Assembly: GCA_963708725.1 (NCBI GenBank) | Contig: CAVPTL010000008.1 | Coordinates: 496,001-560,000 of the forward strand | DNA length: 64,000 nucleotides | DNA from: CAVPTL01 sp963708725 | Lineage (GTDB): Bacteria > Actinomycetota > Thermoleophilia > Gaiellales > JAICJC01 | Direction: 5' to 3' | Part shown: piece after piece, positions 7,961-18,046 of the stretch | How the letters are laid out: each line of letters opens with the position of its first letter | Position numbering within the stretch: the first letter of the stretch is position 1 | The notes under the pieces: generated by a model | Told to the model about the DNA's origin: nothing | Database searches by the model: none | The model's input: the letters and a program-made list of their open reading frames with translations, nothing else | Translations under genes and position numbers: made by a program

Positions 7961-9469
7961 GTGACCGTCCTCCCCGCCCACGCGACGACCGTGATCGCTG
8001 GAGGCGGTACCAGTGGCTCGGCGCTTGCCGGAACACTGGTCGAGGCCTCCGACGAGTCGGTGCTGGTGCTCGAGGCCGGCCCGGACTTCGGCGCGTTTGC
8101 GGCGGCGAATTGGCCGCCTGACCTGCTCGATGCGCGGATCCTGCCCGACTCATACGACTGGGGCTATGACAGCGCCGAGACGTTCCCGGGGCGAGTGCTT
8201 GGGTTCGCCCGCGCCCGCGTGCTTGGTGGATGCTCGAGTCACAACGGCTGCGCGGCGATCGTGGGCTCACGGCTGGACTACGACGGTTGGGAGGCGCTGG
8301 GGTGCTCTGGCTGGGGGACCCAGGCGTTGGCCCCGGTATTTGCGGCGGCGCTCGATGGCATGCGAGTCCAGGCCTACGCGCCCGAGCAGGTCACGCCGTT
8401 TCAACAGGTGTTTCTCGATGCTGCCCCGGCGGTCGGGCTTCCGCGGGTGGCCGATCTCAACGAGTGGGCCGAGGATGCCGGGATTGCCGCCGCTGCCGCA
8501 AACGTGGTCGACGGGGTGCGCTGGAACGCGGCGTTTGCCTACCTCGATCCGGTGCGCGATCGACCGTCGCTTCAGATCGTCGGCGATGCCACAGTCGTGC
8601 GGGTCGTACTGCGCTCATCCCAGGTCGTGGCGGTCGAGGTGCTCTGGAACGGCGAGCTGCACCGGGTCGGGTGTGACCGCGTGGTGCTGACCGGCGGCGC
8701 CTACGGGTCGCCGTTGATGCTCGAACGCTCGGGTATCGGTGACCCCGAGGTGCTGCGCGCAGCGGGGGTGGATGTCCTCCACGAACTCCCCGGGGTCGGC
8801 AAAAACCTTCACGACCACCCGGCCATGAAGCTGACCTACGAGGGCGGTTCGGAGGCCTACGACGTCATGACGGCCTTTGCTCGTGACCAGTACCTCCCGG
8901 AAGAGCAGGTGATCGCCAAAGCCGCCTCGAGGTTCTGCGACGAAGGCTTCGACCTTCATCTCTACCCGGTGTCGGCGATCAAGCCGGATGGGATCTACAG
9001 CTTCGAGCTGTGGGTGGCCGGTCTCACTCCCGCGTCGCGCGGTGCGATTCATATCCGAGACGCTGCCCCCTCGACGCCGCCCGCCATCGACCATCGGTAC
9101 CTCAGTGACCTCGATGGGCACGACCGCGCTGTGCTCGCAGACGGCGTGCGGCTGAGCCGGGAACTTGCGGGCGCCGAACCGGCACGCGGCTTTCTCGGCG
9201 CGGAGACCGACGCGGAGACCGTCGACGAGCTGATCGAATCACGACTCGAGCACTATTACCACCCGGTGGGAAGCTGCCGAATGGGCGCCGCCGATGATCC
9301 GCTGGCCGTGGTCGACCCAGGTCTGCGCGTACGAGGCCTGGACAACCTGTTCGTTGCCGACTGCTCCGTGATGCCGGTGATCCCGCGCGGCAACACCAAC
9401 ATCCCGGCCGTTGTGGTGGGGTTGCGCGCCGCTTCGCTGCTTGGAGATGAGAGGATCCCCAGCGCATGA
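7961..9469 (+). CDS. GMC-family FAD-dependent oxidoreductase
   Basis: This 502-residue flavoenzyme is related to choline dehydrogenase and alcohol oxidases. The FAD-binding Rossmann motif appears at the N-terminus (VIAGGGTSGSALA, with the acidic LVLEAGP strand end). The GMC signature region LGGCSSHNGC follows near residue 90, and the C-terminal active-site motif is HYYHPVGSCRMG with NTNIP following. The alcohol substrate is unknown. The start is GTG at 7961. It ends in an ATGA overlap with a monooxygenase-like gene, indicating coupled translation. Confidence 0.92.
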   Translation: MTVLPAHATTVIAGGGTSGSALAGTLVEASDESVLVLEAGPDFGAFAAANWPPDLLDARILPDSYDWGYDSAETFPGRVLGFARARVLGGCSSHNGCAAIVGSRLDYDGWEALGCSGWGTQALAPVFAAALDGMRVQAYAPEQVTPFQQVFLDAAPAVGLPRVADLNEWAEDAGIAAAAANVVDGVRWNAAFAYLDPVRDRPSLQIVGDATVVRVVLRSSQVVAVEVLWNGELHRVGCDRVVLTGGAYGSPLMLERSGIGDPEVLRAAGVDVLHELPGVGKNLHDHPAMKLTYEGGSEAYDVMTAFARDQYLPEEQVIAKAASRFCDEGFDLHLYPVSAIKPDGIYSFELWVAGLTPASRGAIHIRDAAPSTPPAIDHRYLSDLDGHDRAVLADGVRLSRELAGAEPARGFLGAETDAETVDELIESRLEHYYHPVGSCRMGAADDPLAVVDPGLRVRGLDNLFVADCSVMPVIPRGNTNIPAVVVGLRAASLLGDERIPSA

Positions 9470-9771
9470 TTACCGAGCACGCCACGCTCAGCATCGTCCC
9501 CGGTCGCGAAGAGGAGTTCGAGCGGGTGTTCGAGGAGCGGGTGCGGGAGGTCTTCGGTCGCGCCGAAGGGTTCGTGTCGATCGAACTCCACCGGTCGGTG
9601 GAGCGGCCCTCGACGTTTCTGATGCGCGTGGGGTGGGCGTCGCTGGACGCGCATCTTGTCGGCTTTCGCGAGTCGCCGTTGTTCACGGAGTGGCGTGCGC
9701 TCGCCGGTCCGTACTTTGCGGATCCGCCGAGCGTTGAGCACTTTGCGGCGGTGCACGCCGGTCGCGCTTAG
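9466..9771 (+). CDS. Antibiotic biosynthesis monooxygenase (ABM) domain protein
   Basis: This 101-residue single-domain protein of the dimeric alpha+beta-barrel ABM type starts with the typical ITEHATLSIVPGREEEFE strand-helix and has the later LMRVGWASLDAHLVGF segment. Members are small cofactor-free oxygenases or of unknown role. Its start overlaps the stop of the GMC gene (ATGA), so the two are co-expressed and may act on a common compound. Its last 4 bases overlap the convergent methyltransferase. Confidence 0.85.
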   Translation: MITEHATLSIVPGREEEFERVFEERVREVFGRAEGFVSIELHRSVERPSTFLMRVGWASLDAHLVGFRESPLFTEWRALAGPYFADPPSVEHFAAVHAGRA

Positions 9772-10574
9772 GAGGTGGCCGTCGCGATCAGCGTCGGCAT
9801 GGGAAACACGAGCTGGTCTCCCTGTCGCATCGGTGCGATCTCGCGCGTGACGTCGGCCTCGATCGCGGCCCGCACGTCTTCGGGTTCCTCCATGAATCGA
9901 GCGGCGATCGGTCCCGCGGTGATCACAAGCTCGCCGAACCGAGCGGGCTCGGCGAATCGGGCTTCGATTGTCTCGCGGTCGACCGAGACGTCGGCGAATC
10001 CGACCTCCTCGAGCAGGGCCTGGAGATCGCTCTCGCGATTGATCACAAACGGCGCCATCATCATCGCACCCGCGTCCTCGCCGGCGTGTTTGGTGAGCGC
10101 TCGGGCAACGGCTCCAAATGCCCCCTGGTGGGGGTCACACCAACAGGCGATCACCACCGTACCGCCGGGCTTTACCACCCGCCGGATCTGGGTCAGTGCG
10201 AGCTGCCGGTTGGGGAAGAACTGGAGCCCCTGTTGGCAGGTGGCCGCGTCGAAGCTGTCGTCGCCGAACGGGATCGCATCGGCGCTGGCCTCGACGAACT
10301 CGATCTCGGGTGAGTACTCCCGTGCGATCGCAAGCATCGACGGTGTGAGGTCGAGGCCGGTTACCTCGGCCCCGGCTCGCGCGAGTGTCCGGGAGAGCAC
10401 GCCGGTACCGCAGGCCACATCGAGCACGCGCAGCCCCGGCGAGATCGCGAGCCGCGACTCGACCCGGGTCGTCAGCGCTTCGAACATGCCCGGCACGAGG
10501 TACTCCTGATACATCCGTGGTACGGCCGCCGGGGTCGCTCCCCAGTTCATCGCAGACGGTTCTTCGGCACTCAT
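9768..10574 (-). CDS. Class I SAM-dependent methyltransferase
   Basis: This 268-residue protein has the Rossmann methyltransferase motifs: VLDVACGTGVLSRTLA (motif I), GLDLTPSMLAIA (acidic loop), DAIPFGDDSFDAATCQQGLQFF (motifs II and III) and VVKPGGTVVIACW. This is the UbiE / methyltransferase_11 pattern. The substrate is unknown. The ATG at 10574 has an AGGGGG ribosome site about five bases upstream, unlike the many leaderless genes here. Confidence 0.9.
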   Translation of the reverse strand: MSAEEPSAMNWGATPAAVPRMYQEYLVPGMFEALTTRVESRLAISPGLRVLDVACGTGVLSRTLARAGAEVTGLDLTPSMLAIAREYSPEIEFVEASADAIPFGDDSFDAATCQQGLQFFPNRQLALTQIRRVVKPGGTVVIACWCDPHQGAFGAVARALTKHAGEDAGAMMMAPFVINRESDLQALLEEVGFADVSVDRETIEARFAEPARFGELVITAGPIAARFMEEPEDVRAAIEADVTREIAPMRQGDQLVFPMPTLIATATS

Positions 10575-10674
10575 CGTTGCCCCCTGTGAGCTGGTTCACC
10601 GACCAACGCTACCAGAGTCCACATCACCTAAATCGGTGATGCAGTAATCCCACCGAAAGGTCGATTACCCGGGC

Positions 10675-11052
10675 GTGGAAGTCGTCTATGTGTATCCCCG
10701 CTGTCCCTACCGCGAGGTAACCCATGCGGCCGCGCGCCGTGTGCCGGTGATCCGCAAGGTGGCTGCGCTTCTGTGGCCGGCCGCGCGCCGGGCGGAGTGG
10801 GTGCACATCGACAGTCTCGGGATCGAGGCCGCCGGGCTCGCCGGTGAGACCCAGATCCCGTGGAACGACGTGTGCAGCACCACCACCAGTCGCAGCCCGC
10901 TCGGGCGCCAGACGCTGGTGATCAGCGACGGCAAGGGCCATCGCATCGTGGTTGCCTCGACACTCCCTGAGTTTGCGGATCTCAGCCGCCGGGTGAGCGA
11001 AGAGGCCGGGACCACGATCGCCGTGGTTCCTCCCGCTGCTCGCGCCGCCTGA
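10675..11052 (+). CDS. Small PH-like domain protein
   Basis: This 125-residue soluble protein is of uncertain family. The alternation of strands (WVHIDSLGIEAAG, IPWNDVCSTTT, GRQTLVISDGKGHRIVV) and the closing helix FADLSRRVSEEAG resembles bacterial PH-like domains, which often sit in membrane-associated proteins, but no membrane segment is present here. The start is GTG and no ribosome site is obvious. It stands alone between a divergent methyltransferase and a convergent beta-propeller gene. Confidence 0.6.
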   Translation: MEVVYVYPRCPYREVTHAAARRVPVIRKVAALLWPAARRAEWVHIDSLGIEAAGLAGETQIPWNDVCSTTTSRSPLGRQTLVISDGKGHRIVVASTLPEFADLSRRVSEEAGTTIAVVPPAARAA

Positions 11053-11069
11053 CGCGGCCGCCAACGGGG

Positions 11070-12254
11070 TCAGCGGAAGGTGGCGAAGCTTTGCTGCGCG
11101 GTTGAACCGACGTGTGTGAAGTCCCCGCCGGCCGCCAGAGTGGTGGCGCCGGTTGCGAGTGCGTACACGCCCAGGGTCGAGTCGAGCTTCGGATTCCACC
11201 CCACCAGCGCCCCGGACGTGGCGTTGACCGCCACCAGCTTGTCGCGCTCGGTCGGATTCGCACAGACCTCCGCTCCGACAATGGCGCCACAGTATGAGGT
11301 GAAGTGGCCGCCGACGTAGATGATCCCGTTCATCGTCGTGATCGCCTGCGCGTTTCCATCGGTGCCGCCGCGCCACTTGACGGCACCGGTCGCGGGATCG
11401 AACGCCACGAAGTTTCCGCCGTCGCCACCTCCGGCGACGTACACCCCGGTGGCTGTTGCCGCGATGCTGATCACCGGGAAGGGGAAGCTGGGAGCCCACG
11501 CCTGGATCGCTCCGGTGATGAGGTCGATCGACCCGACCGATGTGCGCGACACGCCGTTCAGTTTGGACATCGATCCACCCACCACGAGCTGGTCGCGGCC
11601 GGGGACGACCACGAGCGACTTGACCGGCTCGTCTGCGGAGGCCGAGAAGTTCTCGAGCGGGTCTCCGGTGGTTGCGTTCAGTGCGACCAGGCGAGTGTGT
11701 GAGGCGTCATCGACGTTGGTGAACTTTCCGCCGGCGTAGAGCGTGTTGCGAGAGATCGCAAGCGCGAGCACCGAGTCGTCTGCCTCGGCGGTGAACGCGG
11801 CGACCGGCCGTCCGGTGTCGGGGTCGACCGCGGCGATGTGGCTCGCCGACGCATCGCCGACGCTCGAGAACTCGCCACCGAGATACACCCGCGTGGCGGT
11901 CGCGGCGATCGCGCGCACGTTGCCGTTCGCGTCGGGGTTCCATGGCAGAAGGGCGCCGGTCGTCAGATCGATCGCGGCGGCGTGATCTCGTTCGACGGTG
12001 CCCTGGTCAGCGGCGTTGCCCGCCGGCCGCACGGCGGTGAACTGACCGCCGATATACGCGGTTGAACCGACCACGGCGATCGCCGTCACGCGGCCGTTGG
12101 TCTGCCACGAGGTGGCGGCGGTGTCGGTGACGGGCGTGGCCCTGGCGATCGACGCGCCGAGCATCGCTGCAAGCGCGGCGAGCACCGCCACCAGCGTGCG
12201 TGTCATGTCCTCGGATCGTTCCAGCAGGTACGCCGCCAACCCGCCACCACTCAT
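11070..12254 (-). CDS. Secreted beta-propeller protein with repeats
   Basis: This 394-residue exported protein has a signal peptide (LVAVLAALAAMLGASIARA). It contains about six repeats built around (V/T)YxGGxF, seen as AYIGGQFTAV, VYLGGEFSSV, LYAGGKFTNV, LVVGGSMSKL and IYVGGHFTSY, each followed by an x-A-x-(D/N)-x-x-TG strand. This is the pattern of beta-propellers such as PQQ-like or delta-60 repeats. No enzyme motif is seen; a binding or structural role outside the cell is likely. The ATG at 12254 overlaps the stop of the SGNH gene (ATGA), which favours it over an internal ATG at 12206 that would give a shorter signal peptide. Confidence 0.8.
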   Translation of the reverse strand: MSGGGLAAYLLERSEDMTRTLVAVLAALAAMLGASIARATPVTDTAATSWQTNGRVTAIAVVGSTAYIGGQFTAVRPAGNAADQGTVERDHAAAIDLTTGALLPWNPDANGNVRAIAATATRVYLGGEFSSVGDASASHIAAVDPDTGRPVAAFTAEADDSVLALAISRNTLYAGGKFTNVDDASHTRLVALNATTGDPLENFSASADEPVKSLVVVPGRDQLVVGGSMSKLNGVSRTSVGSIDLITGAIQAWAPSFPFPVISIAATATGVYVAGGGDGGNFVAFDPATGAVKWRGGTDGNAQAITTMNGIIYVGGHFTSYCGAIVGAEVCANPTERDKLVAVNATSGALVGWNPKLDSTLGVYALATGATTLAAGGDFTHVGSTAQQSFATFR

Positions 12255-13348
12255 TTCGACGCAGGCAGCGTGTAGATCGTGCCGAGCGCCTTCATCACGG
12301 CGGCGCTGAGGATGTCATTGCCGGCCGGGCTGAGGTGGATCCCGTCGGGCGTTCGGACGAGCACCTGCTTGCCGTCGATCGGCAGGTACGCCGAGTACTG
12401 GGAGTGCACCGCGAACTTCGGGTAGGTGAACACCGAGGCGGTGTCCTTGTGGGCCTGGGCCTCTTTCACGATCTGGACGTTGATGCTGAACAGGTAGGGA
12501 TTCGAATCGGCTTCGCTCACAGGCGGCGGAGCGACGTACACGACGCGCGCTCCCGCGTTCTGGGCGATGCTGATCATCGCGCCCACCCTGCGACGATACT
12601 CTGCCCGCCAACCGGGTGAGCCGCGGCTCAGGAACGTTCCGTCGGGCAGCGTCATCGGCTGTTGGGCGTCGTTGAGCCCCAGTGCGATCACCACGGTGGT
12701 GGGATGGTCGCGGTCGATCGCCGACTGAAGCTCGCCCGGCCAGTTGAAGACGTCGGGCCGGGTGAGACCGGTCGAGATGTGGTAATCGACGGCGCCGGCC
12801 GGCTTGATCACCTTGGTGTTCTCGGCGTCGCTGAGGAGCGTCGGCCCGAAGTCGCCGGCCAGCGAATCACCGATCACCAGCATCCGCAGGGGTTTCTCGG
12901 GAGTCGGTTTCGGCAGCGCTGCGGTCACGCCGGTGGTCGGGTTGGTGCCTGGGCCGGTGCCGGTGCTCGAGGCCGGCGGCGACGTGCTCCCGGTGGTTGG
13001 CCCGGAGCCGGTCGTCTGTGGCTGGGTCACCTTCGGCACATTCGCGAACGGATCACCCGAGGTGCCCTGCGAGTGGCGTCCCAGCGCCCACTGGAGGCCG
13101 TCGCGGGGTGAGTTCAGAAAGAGGGCGTTGGTGACGTCGTTGACCGGCCGCAGCAGCGTGATCGAGACGCTGCGGGTGGTGCTGCCGTAGGGCAGCTGGC
13201 GGGCGGTGGCCAGCAGGCCCTGAGCGTTGAAGATCAGCCCGGCGAGCAGCGCCACGAACATCGCCACGACTGCGTGCCCAGCGGGTCGCTCGAAGCTTCG
13301 GTGAAAGTCGGAGTGCTCGGGAGGTGTGCGAGTCGGTGTGTCTGACAT
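12251..13348 (-). CDS. Membrane-anchored SGNH hydrolase (DUF459-like)
   Basis: This 365-residue protein has an N-terminal cytoplasmic tail, one membrane segment (AVVAMFVALLAGLIFNAQG, about 26-44), a Ser/Thr/Pro/Gly linker (about 115-145) and an extracytoplasmic SGNH domain. Catalytic blocks are visible: VIGDSLAGDF (Ser), a Gly region, IALGLND (Asn) and TPDGIHLSPAG (Asp and His). Such enzymes act with MBOAT acyltransferases to add or remove acyl groups on surface polysaccharides. It directly abuts the MBOAT gene upstream and overlaps the propeller gene downstream, so the three form one operon. Confidence 0.88.
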   Translation of the reverse strand: MSDTPTRTPPEHSDFHRSFERPAGHAVVAMFVALLAGLIFNAQGLLATARQLPYGSTTRSVSITLLRPVNDVTNALFLNSPRDGLQWALGRHSQGTSGDPFANVPKVTQPQTTGSGPTTGSTSPPASSTGTGPGTNPTTGVTAALPKPTPEKPLRMLVIGDSLAGDFGPTLLSDAENTKVIKPAGAVDYHISTGLTRPDVFNWPGELQSAIDRDHPTTVVIALGLNDAQQPMTLPDGTFLSRGSPGWRAEYRRRVGAMISIAQNAGARVVYVAPPPVSEADSNPYLFSINVQIVKEAQAHKDTASVFTYPKFAVHSQYSAYLPIDGKQVLVRTPDGIHLSPAGNDILSAAVMKALGTIYTLPASK

Positions 13349-14776
13349 CTAGAAGGAGAAGTAGATGAACGGGGCGACGCCTTCGGGCCCCAGGTTGAAG
13401 GTCACCAGCAGGCAGACGGTGATCGCGAGCCCCATCACCACTGGATGCAGTTTGCCGAACCATTCGGTCAGCCGCTCCAGATAGACGCGCGGTACATACT
13501 GAACTCCAATGCCCGCGATCGTGGCCGCGAGCACCGTCGCCGTGACCAGCGGCGAGGCCATGCCCCAGTTTCGCAGCATGCTCTCGAACATCGCCCAGGC
13601 GTTGCCGAACGAGGTGGCGCGGAAGAACACCCAGGCGATGCAGACGATCTGGAAGGTGATGATGCGTGCGATCCAGCGGCTGGCTCCGCGGGGATTCAGC
13701 GGTCCCAGGCCGCGGCGCTTGCGGCGAGCATCGTTGGCGTGTTCGACGGCCAGACCGGTTCCGTGGATTCCGCCCCAGACCACGAACGTCCAGGAGGCGC
13801 CGTGCCACAGGCCGCCGAGCAGCATCGTTGCCATCAGGTTGATGTACGTTCGCCCGGTGCCTTTGCGGTTACCGCCCAGCGGGATGTACAGGTAGTCACG
13901 GAGAAACCGCGACAGCGTCATGTGCCAGCGCCGCCAGAAGTCGCGGAGTGAGGTGGCGGTGTAGGGCCCGTCGAAGTTCTGCGGGAAGCGGATGCCGAGC
14001 AGCAACGCAATGCCGATGGCAATGTCGGTGTACCCGCTGAAGTCGCAGTAGATCTGGGCGGCGTAGGCGTACATCGCCAGAATCGACTCCGGTGCGGAGT
14101 GCAGCTTCGGCGCGGCAAACACGGGGTCGACGATCCGGCTCGAGAGCAGATCCGACAGCACCACCTTCTTGAACACCCCGCCCAGGATCAGGATGTAGGC
14201 GTGGCCGACCGGGATCCGGCGCGGGTCGAGGCGCCGCGCGATCTGTGGCATGAACTCCGAGGCCCGCACGATCGGCCCCGCCACCAGGTGCGGGAAGTAG
14301 GAGATGTAGACGCAGGCATCAAGCCACCCCACCGGCCGCATCTGACGGCGGTAGGTGTCGACCACGTAGGTCAGCGCCTGGAAGGTGAAGAACGAGATCC
14401 CGACCGGGAGCGTGATCTCGGGCAGCGGCGAGTTGTAGGCGACTCCGACGTGGGCGAGCGCGTCGAGTCCTGAAGACAGGAAGAAGTCGGTGTACTTGAA
14501 GTAGGCGAGGGCACCCAGGTCACCGGCCACCGCGACTGCGAGCGCGATCTTTCGCGCCCGCTCGGTCTTGGTGCGATCGATCACCAGCACCATCGTTTGG
14601 CTCCACAGCGACACGCCCGCGAGCAGCAGCACGAATGGCGCGCTCCACCAGCCGTAGAAGATGTAGCTCGCGATCAGGATGAACACCCGCCACTGCCTGG
14701 GTCGGGGCGCAAAGATCCAGTTCAGCGGCAGCACGATTGCGAAGAAGATCGCGAAGGTAATGGTGGGGAAGAGCAT
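13349..14776 (-). CDS. MBOAT-family O-acyltransferase
   Basis: This 475-residue polytopic membrane protein of the AlgI / DltB / PatA group transfers acyl groups, usually acetyl, across the membrane to polysaccharides or peptidoglycan. Typical family segments are seen: SYIFYGWWSAPF near the N-terminus, TFQALTYVVDTYR, YFPHLVAGPIVRA, DFSGYTDIAIGIALLLG, LRDFWRRWHMTLSRFLRDY and the invariant His in GGLWHGASWTFVVWG. It is the first gene of the surface-modification operon with the SGNH hydrolase and the beta-propeller protein. Confidence 0.93.
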   Translation of the reverse strand: MLFPTITFAIFFAIVLPLNWIFAPRPRQWRVFILIASYIFYGWWSAPFVLLLAGVSLWSQTMVLVIDRTKTERARKIALAVAVAGDLGALAYFKYTDFFLSSGLDALAHVGVAYNSPLPEITLPVGISFFTFQALTYVVDTYRRQMRPVGWLDACVYISYFPHLVAGPIVRASEFMPQIARRLDPRRIPVGHAYILILGGVFKKVVLSDLLSSRIVDPVFAAPKLHSAPESILAMYAYAAQIYCDFSGYTDIAIGIALLLGIRFPQNFDGPYTATSLRDFWRRWHMTLSRFLRDYLYIPLGGNRKGTGRTYINLMATMLLGGLWHGASWTFVVWGGIHGTGLAVEHANDARRKRRGLGPLNPRGASRWIARIITFQIVCIAWVFFRATSFGNAWAMFESMLRNWGMASPLVTATVLAATIAGIGVQYVPRVYLERLTEWFGKLHPVVMGLAITVCLLVTFNLGPEGVAPFIYFSF

Positions 14777-15043
14777 CGGTTAGCGGCGCCCGCGCGGCCG
14801 CGCGCGGGCAGCGACAAACGTCACCGCCGCCTCCCACCGCAGCGCAGGTCGAGAGCTTCCAGCCACCGGACGGACACTATAAAGCCGCGGAAAACGGCAT
14901 GTCGGGGACCATTGACGTGGGGTTGGCGAAACGCTGTTCGTCACCACTTAGAGGGATGCGAATCCTCCCCATTCCTGCCGATGCGGACAACCAGAAGTCT
15001 ACGTACCCCTGGGGTGTGCGCTCCCCCGATTTGAGGAGTCCCG
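14777..15043. other. Divergent intergenic region (MBOAT / fibronectin-like gene)
   Basis: No gene is seen in this 267-base region. TATAAA at 14878-14883 could be a plus-strand -10 box, followed by a small hairpin GCCG-CGGAAAA-CGGC. The region ends with GAGGAG six bases before the GTG at 15044, a good ribosome site. I could not match a known riboswitch. Confidence 0.4.
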
Positions 15044-18043
15044 GTGTCCTTGCCTGTCTCGCGAAAGTTCTTTGCTGCTGCCCTGGCCGCGATGTGTGCC
15101 GCAGTGATGATCTCTGCTCCCGGTGGCTCGGCCGCCCTGGTGAAGCCGAATCCCGTGGTTGGCTCGCAATGCAATCTGCAGGGTACGCCCGGAAACGTCG
15201 ATCGCCTGGGCGTGTTCTCTTGGAGCGCGGTCGCCGGCGCCGATCACTACGAGTTCTTCATCTCGGGTGACCCCAGCTTCGGCTCGAACCTGTTCTCGGA
15301 TACGAGCATCGGTCACTTCAACACCAAGAACACGCGAGCCACAGTCACCAAGACGTTGCCGAACGGCGCGACTTACTACTGGCGCGTGCGCGCGGTCAGC
15401 GCGACCAACGCGCCCCGGTCCGTGGTCGAGACCGGTGCGAATTCAACATGGACTGGAACGATCGGCCCGAACCGCAGTCCCCGACTAACGGCGGGACGCT
15501 CAACTATCCCAACCCGCTGCTCCTCAACTGGACCGCGGCCAACGGCGCGAAGCAGTACCGGCTCACGGTCTCGTCCTCGCCCGATCTCTCGAGCACAACG
15601 CCCGGGTTCCAGGTCACCACGTCGTCGACGCAGTATTCGCCGCCTAACCGGCTCGCGGCGGGCGACTACTACTGGGGGGTCACCCCGATCGACGCGGAGG
15701 GCCTCGATGGCAATCCGTCTCCGGTCTGGCACTTCACCTGGAACTGGCCCGCGACCAATACCGAGCTCGCGGTGACGGATCTCGATCCCTCGGCCGAGGT
15801 GTTCGATCCGCAGTTCTCGTGGACACCGATTCCCGGAGCTGCGAGCTACCAGGTCGAGATCAACAAGACGATCGACTTCGCCTCGGGCAGCAAGGTCTGC
15901 TGCGACACCAATAGCGTCGCCACGTCGTTTTCGCCGACCACGCTTCTGACCGCCGGTACCACCTACTACTGGCGTGTACGTGCGGAGGACTCGAGTGGCA
16001 ACTTTGGTTCGTGGGTAGTGGCGCCCGACAATAACTCGACGCCGGTTCCGTTCACGATGAACTACGACCTGCCGGGGATTACGAATCTCACCATGATCGA
16101 CGGATCCGGCACAAGCCGTGTGGACGCCAGGGTTCACCACCGATACGCCGATCGTGACCTGGAACCCGACCCCGGGCGCGGCCTCCTACGACGTCGACGT
16201 GGCGCCGTTATGACGGCATCAGCCTGCCACTAGGAGGATACGGCACCGGCGGCATGGCACATCGAGACCGCCACCACCGCGTGGACGCCGCTTGGCAACG
16301 ATTCAATGTCGCCAACCCGTTCCCTAACACCGGTCATCCGGGTGTCGTCGGAGACGGCACGTTGCTCACCCCGGAGGTCAGTACTGCGTGCAAGTGTCCG
16401 CGCCCGGCGACACGAGGACGGGCAAGAACAACATCGTCTACGGGACGTACAACAGATGGGTGGGCCGCAACAATCCGGCGTTCACCTTCTCGGGGTATCC
16501 CGCCGGCAGCCCGTGCACACAGCCGTGCAACGCCAACAACATTGGCGCGGGTGACTATGAGCTGCCGCTCGCAAGCGGCAACAACGCGCCTGCCGGTGTT
16601 CACGTGGAAGCCGATCGCGGGCGAACCAGAGCTATTGGTGATCGTCGCCTCTGACCCGAGCTTCCAAAACGTGATCGACGAGGCGTACACCAGATTCCTG
16701 CCTACGCTCCGCGCGCGGGTTCCCGGTCACCAACTATCCAATACCAGCACCAAGTACTACTGGGCGGTGCTGCCGGCACCGGACTTCCACGGTATCGGCG
16801 TGGCCTCAGACCCGACACCGACGCTCGAGCTACCCGCAGGCGTTCGACCTGCACTCGACTTGCGCCGACGCCGATCGCTCCGCGAACAACTCGACGATCG
16901 GACCCAGCCCACGTTCCAATGGTCGCCGGTGACCGGTGCGTATCCAGTACCGGCTGTCAGGTCTGACCGATCCGAATTCGGAAATCAGGTCACGGGCTCG
17001 CCGTTCACCACCGAGGGCACATCCTTCACCGCGTCGAACTTCCCCGCTTCAGCGCAACTTTACCTGGTAGGTGCAGGCGCTTGATCGCAGTAGCAACGTG
17101 TTCTCGCGTCATCGCCGACATCGCAGTTCCAAAAGACGCTTGCGGCGCCGACGTTCGGTACGGTAAACAATCCCGTATCTGGAGAAGGCATTCCGGCGTT
17201 GCAATGGGATCCAATGCCGGGCGCGGTCGCCTACGACGTGCATATCGGCCGCCGAGCTAACGGGCAGGGACAGACGGACGCCACCGGCACTGGACACGAC
17301 AGCCTTCACGCTCACCAGCCTTAAGGGCACCGGAACGTTCACGTGGACGGTCAGGGCCGAGTACCCGACTGCGGGCGGGAACGCCATCAGCGGAGCCAGT
17401 GCCCAGGCATTCACCCGCACGATTGGCGCTCCGGAGGGAATGACGACAACTCACTCCGGGGCGCACCAGGAGATCGTGAGCTGGGATCCAAAGGCCACCG
17501 CGAAGAACTACACCGTGCAGTTCTCGACCGATTCCCGCTTCGGCAACGGGTTCGTTGAGCTCGTCGACCACCGAGAACACCTCGTTGGCACCGATGCTTT
17601 CGACCATCCCGCCAGCGTACGTCGAGGGCGGCAACATCTACTGGCGAGTCGCTGCGAAGGATGCCGATGGCAACATGGTCGCTGGACGGCAGCCCAGACT
17701 CTGAAGATGCCGGTGCTGATCCATCTCACCGGCTCCGGCACGCCGATCAAGGGTAAGACGATCATCGTCAAGGTCGTGCCAAGAACTGGCGCGCAAGGGG
17801 ATATCGGGCGTCAGCGTCAAGGACTCCAACTGTGGGGTCGCAGCCAAGACGCTCAAGACCAACGCCTCGGGTGCGGCGAGCTTCAAGGTGAAGACGACCA
17901 AGTCCGGCTGTCAGATCAAGTTCACCGCGAGCAAGACCGGACTGATCGGCACCACGCTGAACGTGTACGGAAACTGCCAGGTGAAGTTCGCCGGCTCGAA
18001 GACCGGCATGGTCGGCTCGACCACCCTGGTGTACGGCTTCTAG
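15044..18043 (+). pseudogene. Secreted fibronectin-III-like repeat protein, multiply frameshifted
   Basis: A GTG start with a GAGGAG ribosome site opens a protein with a clear signal peptide (FFAAALAAMCAAVMISAPGGSAA). Fibronectin-III-like modules follow, each ending in a YYWRVRA-type strand: TYYWRVRAVSA, DYYWGVTPID, TYYWRVRAEDSSG, KYYWAVLPAP and NIYWRVAAKDADG. The coding signal jumps between all three plus frames at least eight times, first near 15470 and again near 16125, 16205 and 16250 and repeatedly to about 17810. It ends in a coherent tail with VKDSNCGVAAKTL and a stop at 18043. Repaired, it would encode about 1000 residues of an adhesin-like surface protein. Neighbouring genes are intact, so either this gene is decayed or the assembly is locally poor. 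Confidence 0.75.
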
Positions 18044-18046
18044 CCG

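Noticed and set aside
14777..15043. Cyclic di-GMP riboswitch before the fibronectin-like gene
   Set aside because: The conserved receptor and loop sequences of the known classes are not present.
15044..18043. Programmed frameshifting in the fibronectin-like gene
   Set aside because: Too many switches in both directions without a common slippery sequence; decay or assembly error is simpler.
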